DNA of 64,000 bases from Epinephelus fuscoguttatus (lineage: Eukaryota > Chordata > Actinopteri > Perciformes > Serranidae). The stretch spans positions 23,449,559 through 23,513,558 of the forward strand of contig NC_064755.1 of assembly GCF_011397635.1 (NCBI RefSeq). Reading direction: 5' to 3'. The notes beneath the pieces are model-generated. The model saw nothing but the letters and a program-made list of their open reading frames with translations. It searched no databases and was not told where the DNA came from. Shown piece by piece: positions 1-12,700 of the stretch. A program made the position numbers and the translations under genes. Position 1 is the first letter of the stretch. Every line of letters starts with the position of its first letter.

Positions 1-100
1 ATCTGCATGTATGTGCGTCAAGTCTTGAATGGTGTTAGCAATGGGACTCAAGGGATGTTCATGTATTTATGTGTGTGCATGTCTTTATGTATGAGTCTTT
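1..100 (-). other. dnaja2: dnaja2 3' UTR, truncated by window edge
   Basis: Sequence directly downstream of the dnaja2 stop codon (101-103, minus strand). No poly(A) signal is visible before the window ends, so the 3' UTR must continue outside. Confidence 0.7.
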
Positions 101-1948
101 CTATTGGTGTGCGCACTGCACCCCCGGGCCATGGTGGCCCCCCTCCTCATCAGAACTATCATTGTAGGCCTCTCTCCTGGCTCCACCTCCTGACCCTTGA
201 GTCTTGTCAAATTCTGTCAGGTCAACTTCCTCTGCATCTGCTGCAATAACAGGATTCTCTGAACGAGCGGGCAACAAGCACTCCAGTTCCTGAAAGATTA
301 GAATTTAAAAAAACATCATGACACCGCAATCATTCAAGCTTAAAGGGATAATTCCAGTCTTTTAAAGTGGGTTATATTAAGTACTTATCCATAGTCAGTG
401 CATTATCTACAGGAGATGGCGGTCGGCACGCCCCCAGTTTGGAGAAACAGGCAAGAGTACTGCCACAGAAGTAGAAGAAGTAATGTACTGCTGTGGAGGA
501 GGGCAGCAGCAAAACATGTTTTAGCCACATAAAAAAGTCCCACTTACAAAAATCTCTTAGTTTTTAAGATTTTCACTGCTTTCCATTGCCACAGACAGCC
601 CTTTCTGATGGAAAAGCTGTTCCCCATTTATGCTCTCGTCAAAGCCACCAGACTCCATTGGAAAAAAAACAGTAAGTTTAGCTTGCTGAACATGTTAGCC
701 TCTGGTCTACTGCTGCCTCAGTTAGATTGTTTGTTTGTGTTATTGTGTGACTTTGGTGTATCAAAACTAACCTTCCTCAATGCCAAAGTCACACAATATC
801 ACAAACAAAAAACTGACCAAGACAGTGGCTAACCAGCAACTCTCATATTCTGCGAGCTAAATCTACTGTTTTGTCAATGGAGTCAATGATTTTTTTTATG
901 TGGGACTCTTTTTAGCTGGCTAAAATACACTTTTGCTGACCTCATCACAGCAGTACATTGCTTAGTTTCCGTGTCGGTACTCCTGCCTGCTTCTCCAAAC
1001 TGCTGGTGTGCTGACCAGCATCTACCGTATATAATACACTGACTATAGATGAGTACAACCCCACTTCAAAAGATCCTACCTATCCCTTTAATGGAGTTAA
1101 AATTGTGCAAATCAGGATGTTTAACAATTGCAACTCACATTCAGTTTTTCAGGGCTAATCCAGTTGTTTTCAGGGAACTGGACATCAAACTTGATGTAAA
1201 GGTCTCCCTTCTCAAAAGGGTTTCTGTACTGAGGCATCCCCTCTCCCTTCACCATGCGAATACAACCTGCCACACAGACACACACCAACAAAAGGATGTA
1301 AAGGCACGCAGGGGCAAAAACAATATTTGACCTTGCAGTTTATACGCTATATATTGTTACATATGCTAACACAACTGTCAGGCAGTAAAAACTATGCTTT
1401 AAATATGTACATCACTGGCTGTTGGCATGTTATGATGTGGTACAAAAACAATTTAAAATCATATTATTTGGGATTTGTTGTATATTTACACACTTGACAA
1501 GAAAAACTTGTGTTATATTCCGCTTTCTTAAGTTTTAACTGTCATCAAAATGTATATGCCTTTGATCCGGGGTATCTACATTTTGGTGCATAAACCATAG
1601 TTGATGCTGTGTTACAGATACCCTTAGTATTTACCAGGAAATTATAGACTTTAATAAATCATAAGACAGCTTGAAGGCAGAGACAGTAGAGAAAGAAAAA
1701 AAATAGCTGCAGAAGAAAAACCGTAATAGGTGCAGTTAACAGTTAATTAGGCAATCATCTTGTCCTCTAAAATCAACCAGAGCAAAAGAAGCAGGACTGT
1801 CATGAGAGTCTCAATTAGTGTTGTCACAAATATTGATTTATCAATACATATTGATTCTTACTATTTTAAACTGTTTCAATACTCATTTTCCTCAGTATCG
1901 ATACTATTGATACTACTTTCTCACTCTCTCTTCTCTCCAACAGCAAAG

Positions 1949-1983
<35 letters not shown>

Positions 1984-4900
1984 CACACCTCTGCAGTGCC
2001 CCCTTTGGCCCCGCCTCTACTCACTCGCTCATAATGCTGTCTTCTCGTCTCTCATGTCATTCGCTCCAGTTGCAGATAAGCCTTTGCAGCATGTTTTTTT
2101 TTTGTTGTTTTTTTTTTTTTTTAACTTGCACTTTTTGCCTTTTCAATATGAGACAATCTCAGAGGCTTTCAAACATGTGCACTACTGCAGTGTAATGTTT
2201 ATTACAGTCACTCTGCTGTTCTCTGCTTCTAACCAAGAAAAGACAAGAGGTCATTGTCATACTACAGCCCTGTCATATTTTTCTTTTGTTCTGTGTTATG
2301 CCCTTAAAGTAAATTCTTCCCCATAGTGCTGAAAATGGTATCAAGTACTGTATCGAAGTTGGAAATTCCAGTATCGCGACAACACTAATCTCAATTACTG
2401 TGGTATGAAGACATGTTTACCTGGCTCGATGACTTTGCCCGGTGGATATTTGACAAGCAACTGACGTCCATCAAGGTGTGCAACAGTCATCTGAAAGCCA
2501 CACAGAGCCTCGACCAGGCCGATACGTTGGACCATGTGAAGGTCACTGCCATCACGGCGGAATTCCTGGTTTAGATTGAAATCCCGAATTTGTTGCTTAG
2601 GTGTTATTATATCATGTTTGTCAAATAAATGTAAAACATTATAAAATAAATACAGCTAAACAATATAAAAAGCCAACTGTTTTTACCTCATGTTCTTTCT
2701 CTTGTAGCACCAGGACTATATCCCCTGGTTCGACACCTGGTGCTTGGTCAGCCTCCCCAGAGAATGTGATCTTCTGTCCATGTCTCATGCCTTTGTCTAC
2801 ATGCACCTCCAGAAGCTTGGTCTCCTTACACACCTTATGACCTTCACACTTTCTGCAGCGGTCCTTCTCATTTATCACCTCACCTGTGCAAGCACACATA
2901 CAGAGATTGGACAATTTTCAGAGAGCTGTTGTGCTACTTATTGTACATTATTCATGTCTTTTTAAAAGTATAGACGGTGTGTGGGTGTTAATGGACATAT
3001 TACCCTCTCCATTGCAGTCTGTGCAAACTGATTGCATCTGTTGGACCATCCCAGGGGCCAGCTGTCTGATCATAATTCTCATACCTCGTCCTCTGCATGC
3101 CACACATTTCTGCACTGCTCCTGCCTTACCCCCCTGACTAAAAGGCAAACAGCAAAACATCAGCATTGTTACAGGGAATTTGTATCCAACAAAATTACTG
3201 CAGTTACATAGTATCTTCCATCAACGCTTTGAAGCTATGGATTTTTTTTAAGTGATTAAAATAAAACACACAAAGCAAACTCACCCATTACAGGCACCAC
3301 ACAGCACATTCTTACTGAGCTGCAGTTTGGTGGTTTTGCCATTGTAGAGGTCTTCCAGAGAAACCCTGCATGACAAAAGAGTTATGAGATGCTTGTGACA
3401 ACTCATTGTATTCAAATTGCCCATCAAAGCAGCTAAAATGTATTTATGTAACACACTTACTTCAGAGGATGCACCATATCATCTCCTCTCCTCCTGCCTC
3501 CGTTGCGTCCTCTGCCCTGTCCCCCCATGAACCCAAATAGTCCTCCACCAAAAATGTGAGAGAAGATATCGTCCATGCCGGGCCCTCCACCTCCTCCCTC
3601 CCGTAGCCCCTGTTCTCCATAGCGATCATAAAGCTCCTTCTTTTCTGGATTTGTCAGTACCTCATATGCGAAGCTGATTTCTTTAAACTGGAGAATGATA
3701 AAAGGAATGATCAGACAGCTTGGCACATTGTGGGAGACACATAAAATGGTACATCGCAGCAAAAAGGGCCAACTAAGAACAAAGTAAAAGGAAATTTAAA
3801 AAGTAGTCTCTTGGGGTTTCATTCTTGTTGAATCTGAGGAGTTAGGTCACACAGCAGCACAGATTAAACACTGATGCGCTTTTTGCTAGGAAAACACTGT
3901 TTCATATTTCAAACTCTGATCTGTACCTTGTCTAAATCCTCAAAGAGTTATGTTTTGTGATCATGATAAATTAAGTCGACATCATCTATTGGTCCCAACT
4001 ACTAAACAATTGAGCTGCTGCTAACTATGGTGTTGCTGCTGTAACCATGACATGCTTTGGTGCATCATACCTTGTCTCCAGCATCAGGGTTCTTGTCTGG
4101 GTGGTACTCTTTGGCCAGTTTGCGGTAGGCCTGTAATAAACCAAACATCAACGTGAACAAAGGTGTGTTTGCAGCTTGAGCTCAGGTGCCATCAGTGTCA
4201 AATAGCTCTGTTAGCAAGTCACTAAGTGTATTAACTGTCCTTACAAGCTAAGTGCTTAGCTTGTGGCCTTGCTGTCAAAAACATGAGGGCACTTGGAAGA
4301 GCATCGCTGCTTTTGACATCTCAGACACTCTAAATACTCCAGAGGGAAGAACACGTCAACAAAACTACACCTGAAAATGTGTATATTTACAGTTTACCTG
4401 CTGTATCAGGCGGTAAATAATAGCATGATCATCTTCTAGCCAATTCACAATCTGCTAGCATGAATCTAAAAGTACTCCAGCTGGACATAAAAACGTTTTG
4501 CGAGTCAATCACACTGCCACCACCCAGTATGTTGATTTTCTTTAGTCGTAATGCTGGGATTACAAGCTACTATCCTAACGTTACATTGGTTCATTTGGTC
4601 GTAGAATATAAGATAAATATACAGGCGATCACAACAATTTAGTCAAATGTCTCACGTCATGTTTATGTTGAGGGGTAGGTTTGCCGATTACAAACAATCC
4701 CTACCTGCCTGATGTTTGAATGGAGTTTGGGGAACACAGAGACGTACATCGGCTAACTACCGTTGCGCTAAGTATACAGCAGAGTTAGCCACACGACGGG
4801 TGACAACGTTATCTTGTTAACACCACACAGGTTTATCTATAAACCTTCGCACAAGATATTTTTCAAGTCACCAGACGGTACACCAACACTGTGAACACAA

Positions 4901-5479
4901 AAGCGGGGTTACTTCGTGGTATTTCATTGTCTGTGTTAGCGGTTTAGCCGGTTCTTGCTTCGTTACTGTTCAACTTGGTGGGGACTATTTGCTGGAATGT
5001 ATCATATAATGTCAATAGCCGGCAAGCTATCACACTCGTGGTCACCCGTGTATTCCTTGGTTTTTGGGCAGGCTAACCCCATCCTTCTGATCTTTAAAAC
5101 GTTGGGAACGATGAAAAACACAAGAAGTGCCGATATTTCACACACACTAAAGAAAGGCTTTAATTATACTAAAAAAAAACTCGCTTTAAGTACGGAATAG
5201 TTATCTAGCTAGCTTAGCTTTCTGGCTAGGCTAACGAGCTAGCAAACCAACACTGAGAATCCTTAGCTAGCGTTAGCTTTCAGTAACCTAGCTCACGTTG
5301 ATGGCTTCTTTCTAGGCCAAAATTCACAGGTGACCTCCCTTCTTTTAATTCTGTCCTTACTAAACACATTTCCCACACGTATAAAACAGTAAATTAGGTA
5401 CCTTTTTTAGTTCATTTTCAGAGGCAGACGGTGAAACTCCGAGGATGTCGTATAGCTTAGTATCCACCACGTTCGCCAT
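101..5479 (-). CDS. dnaja2: DnaJ homolog subfamily A member 2 (type I Hsp40 co-chaperone), complete
   Basis: Nine coding exons read on the minus strand: 5479-5402, 4130-4071, 3687-3461, 3365-3285, 3137-3004, 2883-2687, 2565-2421, 1266-1139, 289-101. All junctions are GT-AG and in phase; 1239 nt give 412 aa, the length of human DNAJA2. Seen: J domain at residues 1-70 with the HPD triad at 36-38, which in this family stimulates Hsp70 ATPase; a G/F-rich stretch about 70-110; four CxxCxGxG-type zinc motifs starting at Cys144 ([32 protein letters not shown]); the C-terminal substrate-binding region; and a final CAHQ, a CaaX farnesylation box. Role from the family: cytosolic Hsp70 co-chaperone in folding and refolding. 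The start is the only ATG before the conserved J domain. Two introns are mostly MITE sequence. The 3' UTR runs off the left edge. Which teleost paralogue (a or b) this is cannot be told. Confidence 0.97.
340..1091. mobile_element. TTAA-flanked MITE with long inverted arms (Kolobok/piggyBac-like), in dnaja2 intron 8
   Basis: Both ends are TTAA followed by AGGGATA in inverted orientation (340-350 and 1081-1091). Homology between the ends continues inward for well over 100 bp: the stretch around 395-470 (dinucleotides around GTCAGTGCATTAT, TTTGGAGAAACAGGCA) recurs inverted at about 965-1050. TTAA target duplications are known for Kolobok and piggyBac superfamilies. There is no coding capacity. 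The element occupies about 750 of the 849 bp of the intron between the last two dnaja2 coding exons. Confidence 0.8.
1816..2387. mobile_element. hAT-like non-autonomous MITE in dnaja2 intron 7
   Basis: Terminal inverted repeats TAGTGTTGTC (1816-1825) and GACAACACTA (2378-2387). Flanks 1808-1815 (GTCTCAAT) and 2388-2395 (ATCTCAAT) match at 7 of 8 positions, the 8-bp target duplication expected for hAT elements. Internal GTATCGATAC-type repeats lie near both ends, and there is a CA microsatellite at 1950-1980. The open frame across it is a repeat shadow, not a gene. Confidence 0.75.
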
Positions 5480-5830
5480 GATGCTAACCGGCTACACAGA
5501 AAGACCTTCTGCGGAGGTTCAGCTGAGCGAGGAACCGACGCAAGAATCACCGGCTGGGACTGTCCAGGGCTGCCAGATACTACGACAGACACAAACACCC
5601 ACTCGGAAACAGATGCATCAAACAGAAACCGTATTATCCCCGAAGACGGTTACAGGACTTATGTTTTTAAGGTTGAATGTGCCACTGTGTTCATATGTAC
5701 GGTTATTGAACAAATCGTATGTTTTTAAATCGACACGTTTTATTACTGATATTTACGCTGCATGTTAAAACGCCCGGAAGCGTGAGGGAGCCTCCACGCG
5801 ATTGAAATGGCTGTACATTTACTTGTAGAC
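5480..5830 (-). promoter_or_regulatory. dnaja2: dnaja2 5' UTR and promoter region
   Basis: This is the region immediately upstream of the dnaja2 start codon. It is richer in CpG than its surroundings and carries an ETS-type CCGGAAG at about 5774. No TATA box or canonical heat-shock element (alternating nGAAn/nTTCn) could be identified by eye. The exact transcription start is not determinable from sequence. Confidence 0.35.
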
Positions 5831-6444
5831 TTAATTAATGTAATGCATACATAAAAACACCTGTTACAGGCGTGTGTTTGTTTTTTTTTCCAGATTTGTC
5901 CACATTAGTATTAGATAACGTGGGATTGTGTGTGAGAGGGAGTTAGGGACCGTCTGTAAAGATAGGCTACACCACACTGTTCAAGTGATTTTGGCTTTTT
6001 TAAATGTCCCCGTATCTTGGAGTTTTCACATGGAGAAGAACAGCATTTATTAAGCCCACTCCACAGGGGGGCACTGAAATAAGGTCTAAATGATGTCTTG
6101 GGACATCTTAAGCATTATAATAGATTTTCCAATAGAAAACTGTAGCCTAATTTTGCCTGTATCTGGAGTCAGACTCTTATGGGTGAATCACAGCCATGTA
6201 GCCCCTGTTTTCTGGTGACTATTCAACAGCTTTAAATTCTGTAATTTATATTAACCAGTTAATATTGTGAAATAGCAACCTAACCCTAAGGTAGGGGTCA
6301 CTGTCTTCTATTTTAAAGACTCACAGTTGTCTAAACCAGTGTCTCTTGTTGGTTATGCTGCAGACTTTCCAGATAACACCAGTGCGTAAGGATTAGCAAT
6401 TTTCTGTAGAGAATGAAGGTTTAAGGAAATACATTGACCTTGAG

Positions 6445-6975
6445 CAGTGGTATAAAATATCAAAGTACCTTTATGCAAGCACTGTTCTCTGGTACAATTT
6501 TGGTGTAGCCTACTTATACTTGAGTATTATGATTTTATTCCTCTACTCCATTACATTTCAAAAGGGAAATATTGCACTTTTTAATCCACAACATATATTT
6601 AACAGCTATAATCAGTAGTTTATTTTCATGTGAAGAATTTACATACAAAACATGACCAGTTTATTAAATACTGTGCATTATTTTAGATTAAACTACACCA
6701 AAGTATATAAAGCAGTTACAATTAGAAACACTTAAACCAATAACAATATTAAAGAGTTGGCTGACATGTTAATGCATCAATTGGCCTTATTATGTTTCAA
6801 TATTATAATGATATAACTCTCAGGTTGGGCTTCTGTATAATTAGAACTTTCATTTTCTGATGCTTAAAGTGCTTTGTTTGTTTGTTTGTTTGTTTTGCTG
6901 CTTTTACTTGCTGTTGAGCATTTCTACACTGCTTCTTTTACTTTAGAGGTCTGAATACCTCTTCCACCAGTGAAG
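6445..6975. mobile_element. Degraded teleost dispersed repeat, probably non-autonomous DNA element
   Basis: It begins with CAGTGGTATAAAATA and ends with CCTCTTCCACCAGTG. The interior (CTCTACTCCATTACATTTCAA, TTTATTTTCATGTG) resembles a very common fish repeat that I recognise by wording rather than by search. A (TTTG)n stretch lies at about 6875-6895. The terminal repeats are imperfect, so the hAT assignment is tentative. Confidence 0.5.
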
Positions 6976-7689
6976 ACAGAGTACCTAGACTCTATTTTGT
7001 ATTTTGCCTGGCAGGGATTATTAGCCTATCACTATAGCTAATATATGCTGTATTTTTCAATAACTGTTTGCCAGGTGATAAAGCCTCACCGTGCAGCAGC
7101 AGATGCACATATGGTAAAATAATAAATATGCAGACTTGTAACCTGACACAGTGGAAAGTCGTGTTCAGGGGCAGCAAAACAGCATGGGGGCGAGAGTCAC
7201 TGCACAGGGGGTCCTCAGCACACCAGGTGATGAATAAGGTATAGCATTTTTAGTAGTTCTTTCTCTAGGGATTAATTAAAGCTTGAGTCGCATATTTGTA
7301 TTATCTGCTTGCTTTTTATATCGCAAATAAGTGTGTTTATTATCAAGATTCAGATCGGCCCCTTGGGCTTTTCAAAAATCTGAGGTCAGAAAATGAGGGA
7401 CAGTCCCTAAACACTTGTCGCACTGTCAGGTGTCCATGACCAGGGACCAAGCAATTTCTTGTAGTAATAAAATGTTTTTGATTTAAACATTTTTTTTAAA
7501 AAAAAAATATTGCATCTTCTTTAGCACAATTTAGAAATTAAATGTACTGTTTCATATAGCTGAATGTTTTGTTTGAGTGATGAATCTGAGTGTTTCACTG
7601 CAGCACTTGATGCTGTATCACCAGCTCCACACTGACAGCAGTTTTTCAGGGTGACCGCAAATAAATACGGAGTTGGTCTTACGATTACA

Positions 7690-8001
7690 CAGTTGACGGA
7701 CAGCTGAACTTTTGATTACGTTTTAGGTATCCGCCATTTTGATTTCCAAATCTGACAGATTTTTTGTTGCCTGCCTGCCGAAGTGTAATTCGGACCCTGT
7801 CAACAACACGGCCGCTCGGCAGGCCAACCGCCGTGTAACGGCAGTGTAAATGACATTGCAACCGGGGAGAGGGTAGTATCTTCAAGCTAGCTTCGCGGTC
7901 ATGAGCAGCCAGCTATGGGCCTTCGGGTGACCTGACAGCCAAAGTCGCCGAGTTGCCGTTCAGCTTGTGGATGACGACTGATGAAATGATGGATAACAGG
8001 T
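7690..8001 (+). promoter_or_regulatory. ppp6r2: CpG-rich segment: candidate promoter and non-coding first exon of ppp6r2
   Basis: CpG density rises sharply here compared with flanking A/T-rich DNA. A good splice donor (AACAG|GTAACG) falls at 7999/8000. The first coding exon of ppp6r2 is preceded by a candidate acceptor (TTTTGGTCAG) at about 9744, so a 5' UTR exon ending at 7999 and spliced across a roughly 1.7 kb intron is a reasonable reading. Upstream ATGs are present within the segment. No transcript evidence is available. Confidence 0.45.
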
Positions 8002-9774
8002 AACGGTCGCGTGTCTCGTGGAGGAAAACATATGTAGGCTAACGTACACCCGTGCGCGAGCTGCCTTGCTGTCAAACGGTCGGAGGACGGTGACGCTAGG
8101 TTTGAATCAGGAGGACATCATCCCACCTAACATTAGCCACGCAGCCGTTATAAATGACTGACCGGTGTTAGCCTTTTAAACAATATAAACATAATTTACC
8201 ACCGGTACCGTCCTGAAATACTTTGGTAACGTTAGCAACACGTTTAGGACATTGCGAGCGGGCTGGTTTACGACCTGCATGCAAGGTAAGTGAAAGGCAC
8301 CGTCGTTAAGCACCATAAACGCACCGATAGAGACTGGTAACAGCAGATAAGCTAACCTAGCTTGTGAAGTTTCGATAACTGTGTGGATAAGACAAGTCAC
8401 AAAGAAATGACTGTTACTCCGTTATAACAAACAAGCGTTGATAGCTAACAGGAACCGTTACCAGCTGATGTGAGGCCTGTCTTAAAGCTGACCATGGTTG
8501 TGCTGTTGTGTGGAATTTAAAATCAATATCTAGCTATGAGGAAAAAAATAATTCTTGAAGTTTATAGTCGTAGCTCAAAAACACCTGTTTGTTTAGCTAC
8601 ATCATGTTAATTGAATGGATGGGTACACAAGGGCAGCATTATGAGAGATTGTTGTTATGCAATCAGTGTAAATGGTGCTCGTGTTCAACCCTTATTTCAC
8701 ACTGTAAATATATTACACGTATTTCAGTGTATACAGTGAATGCTGACTGCCATATCTGAAATTATATACATTTTCAAAGGGGGCCTAACCCACAATTCAG
8801 ACAAACACAAGCTGAATCAGCAGCATGTTTGTCATGGTAATCAGCTGTGTAATCCACTTAATGATAGTCTGAATTAAAGATCAAATTTATTGCGATAGAT
8901 TTCTTCCTTTATCTATGGGTTGCTTTGGTTTATGGGGACATAAAGTGAAGATCCCTCCCTTAAAGTCATTGGCCAGTGGCAGCTCCTGCTTGCCTCAAAC
9001 ATTGCTGTCATCATCACCACACCTAATCTCAAGTTTGCACTTTATAGTAGTACAGACATCAGCTAATAAAAGATTCAGCAGTCCTCATCCAATTCACTGG
9101 CTGACACCGTTGTTTCCCTTAAACACAAGTATTCATATCACACACTAAAGTTAAGTGTCTTCCTGGAGGGGGATTTGTTTTGTTCAGCCTCAGACTCACT
9201 CCAGTCATTGTTTGCTGATGTAACTGTATGTGTGAGGCCATTCTCAAAGCAAGCCGGGTGATGTCAATACACAGATGTGCAGCACTAACTCAATAACAGA
9301 TGCATTGCTTCCTGCTCTCTCCAGAGAGGAGTGCAAGCCTAGCCTCCGCACTTATGCTGACTTTAACTCTTCTTCTGGCTCTAATGAAGGCAGAGCAAGT
9401 CTTCCTGGAAATGATCCTGTAACATTTGTTGTTTATTGTTTTTTTTTTTTATTACCAGGATGAAGCCAACCTCTCCTGGGTTTGTGTGACTGTTGTTTAG
9501 TATGAATGAAGTTGGTGTGTTTGTGTTTTCATTGAGTGAATTTGCTGATGCTGATTGATGCCCGGGCCATGCAACGTCAATAAGGCAAATGGCGGTTTAG
9601 CAAGATCTGACTGAGGATACTACTCCTTGTCCAAAATGTAAGAGCATACATACATACATGATATTGTACACAGTTTTTGTCATTAACTCATGCATGTATG
9701 CTGTACGGTCATCATACTGATCATTATGTCCTCTTTTGGTCAGCAGCTAAGTGTATGTGCCGGTGACGTCAGCC
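8002..9774 (+). other. ppp6r2: Likely 5' UTR intron of ppp6r2; no gene seen
   Basis: There are no long credible reading frames with splice context and no recognisable domain. The last part (about 9745-9774) is the probable 5' UTR of the first coding exon and contains a perfect CRE-type palindrome TGACGTCA at 9763-9770, a few bases before the start codon. Confidence 0.4.
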
Positions 9775-12700
9775 ATGTTTTGGAAGTTTGACTTACACAC
9801 ATCTTCTCACCTGGAGGCTTTACTAGACAAGGAGGATGTCACGCTCACAGAGCTCATGGATGAGGAAGATGTGTTGCAGGAGTGCAAGGCCCAGAACAGG
9901 AGGTCTGTTTATTGTTAGCTTTAGTATATTAGCAACACATTATGATATTACATTCCCAGTAATTCCTGCTGGTGCTAACTGGTGCTCCTTTTCTCATCAT
10001 TATGGATTTGCAGACTTCTCCTGTTCCTGTGCCAGGACCAGTGCATGCAGGACCTGGTCCGTATGATTTCCACAGAGCCCCCTGCTGGTGTAGAGGAGAC
10101 AAAGCGCTTCAAGTAGGTGGTTGTGTATAATGTGTTGATGTAGTGTACTGTATCCAGGAAAAGATGTTTTTGTGCTGGTGCTGCACTCCATCATATCTCT
10201 TACCTGCCATTTTGTAGTAAAGGTCAGAGCTTAAGTGGGCTTAGATTTGTGAAAACCAGTGGTTCTTGATCCAACTATCTAAACAAACCATTGATGATTC
10301 ATTTTAAGTGCCTGTTGGACAGTCAACCTGTGAAAATTAGGGCAATCCTGTTCCTTTTTTTTAATCTAGTTACTTTAGCAGTACAAAGGTAGAACATTAG
10401 AACAAGATTTTTTTCTGCTTGTTGTTACAGACAGGTGTGTTCTCTTTGTTCATTACAGGTATGCAAATATAGCATGTGAGCTGTTGACATGTGATGTAGG
10501 AGTGATCAATGATAAGCTGGGTAATGAGGAGCCTCTGCTAGAAACTCTGTATGCCTTCCTGGAGCAGCCGTCCCCACTTAACCCCCTCCTGGCATCTTTC
10601 TTTAGCAAGACAATTGGGAACCTCATCACACGGAAGACTGAGCAGGTAAAACACACACACACTCACACTCGCGCACACACCGACAGCTTAATCAAAGGGC
10701 ATACTCAGCAATGTCTTTGTGTTGTCGTGATTTCATTCACAAAGTCTGAGGGGTGCCTCCAGCAAGATGATAGAAACTGCTCAGAGTGGGGATTAGTATT
10801 AACCAAGATAGCTGTGAAGTTTTATTTCTCTTGAAATGCCAACAGGCAGGTGTTCCAAAGCATAAAGCAATGCACGTAGTTCAGGTTTTACCCTGTTCAG
10901 GGTAGAGCTTAAAGATGTCTGACAAGATGGTTGGTTGAGAGCAACATATCTTGAAAACAGTCCTGAGGGCTATGACATTCTGGGTTTATATTTATGCTCT
11001 AGAGGGATGATTTGAAATGATTCCGGTGACCTTCATAACCATCACTTTTGTCCATGATACTTCACCCAAAAACCAATGGACTCAATAAGTTGGTGTTTTC
11101 ATGTCATGGTGTGTCCTCTGCTCTCTTGTGTTCAGGTTATCAGTTTCCTGCGACGGAAGGAGGGTTTCCTTTCCTTGGTCCTGAAGCATATTGATACATC
11201 AGCCATGATGGATGTGCTGCTAAGACTTATCAGCTGTGTGGAGCCACCCCCTCTTCGGCTTGAGACACTTATTGTATGAAAGAATGGACCCACATTCAGG
11301 CTTTTACATATGACATACCAATATTTGCATTTATAATGTTGTGTTTTTCTCAACAGTGGCTGAATGAAGAGAAGCTGGCCCAGAGGCTCATAGAGCTCAT
11401 TCACCCTGAGAGAGACGAAGAGGTAAAAGGGCATTTCAGTATTTTTAACAAAACATACTATCACTAGCGTCCACAGACTCTTGAATAAACAGTTTGTAGG
11501 ACTGAGTGTTCATGTGTGCATTTGTGTTTTTCCTCTAACAGAGGCAGTCTAATGCATCTCAGACTTTGTGCGACATCATTCGTCTGAGCAGAGACCAGGC
11601 CAATCAGCTTCAAGAGATTTCACAGCCTGACCCTTTGCTGACTGTGCTGGAGTCGTAAGTCAGACAGACAGATACACACACGCACGTTTGCACTCTCTTG
11701 ACAGGATGTGGAGGCGATGACATACTCCATTGTGTTTCCACAGGCAGGAGTGTGTGGAGCAGTTGCTGCAGAATATGTTCTCAGCAGAGTGTACTGAGAG
11801 CTGTATCGTCAATGGGATTCAAGTTCTTCTCACATTACTGGAAATCAGGAGGCCTGTGTGAGTGTGAGACTTTTGTGTGAAGCAGTTTTAAACTGTGTAT
11901 AATTAATTCTATTCTACTATGGAGGGATTGCTAATGTCATTTTTCACTTGACCCCTGTCGTAGTGAAGTTAGTCACAACTCTCTTGTGTGACCATTTATT
12001 AAATGTACTATCCATTGGTTTCCTGTTTTTGATATTTGGTATGTTTTTTTATGACAGGGTGGATGGTGTAATGGATGCTCAGGGATTTGAGAGAAGTTAC
12101 ACTGTTAACAGCAGCATTTTGTTGGCCATCCAACCACACCTGAAACACTTCCACCAGCTACTTCTGGAGCCGCCTAAGGTACAAATCTATAATCATCTTT
12201 AACTCCTTAGACTATGTAGGATTTTCCTAAAAAATGTATAGGCTCATACAGGAGTAATCCCTCTCAGTCATCACTTATGACCCACCAGAAGTGTTTGGCT
12301 GTATATTTTTCTGCAGAGACTCTACATTCTGCCTGTATTTTCTTACTTTTATTGTCCTCCCACAGCACTCAGGTGAGGGTGAGGCTTTATAAAAAGGTAG
12401 CGACTGGATGCCAGACCATAAGCTGTAGGTATCCAAGAAACACAGTGCCAAAAAACCCCACAAATATAGCAAAGCGAAATGCCAGACAAGCCGGAAAAGT
12501 ACACCTTTTAATATTAGCTGTTGTAGAATGAGATAACATGCTACACATGATAAATATATATAATAAGTTATCAATAGAAAAATCAGAGCTCCCCTCAGCA
12601 CAGCAGTCCAGTTCATCCAGGTGCTAGTCTCAGGCAATATGGAAAGCATCAAAAAATCAATCAAGGGCTTGTCCTACACCAAAACTCACAAGGGGAAGCT

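Noticed and set aside
1760-2326. 188-codon plus-strand open frame in dnaja2 intron 7
   Set aside because: It runs through a CA microsatellite, a T-run and the hAT-like MITE; low complexity and no domain.
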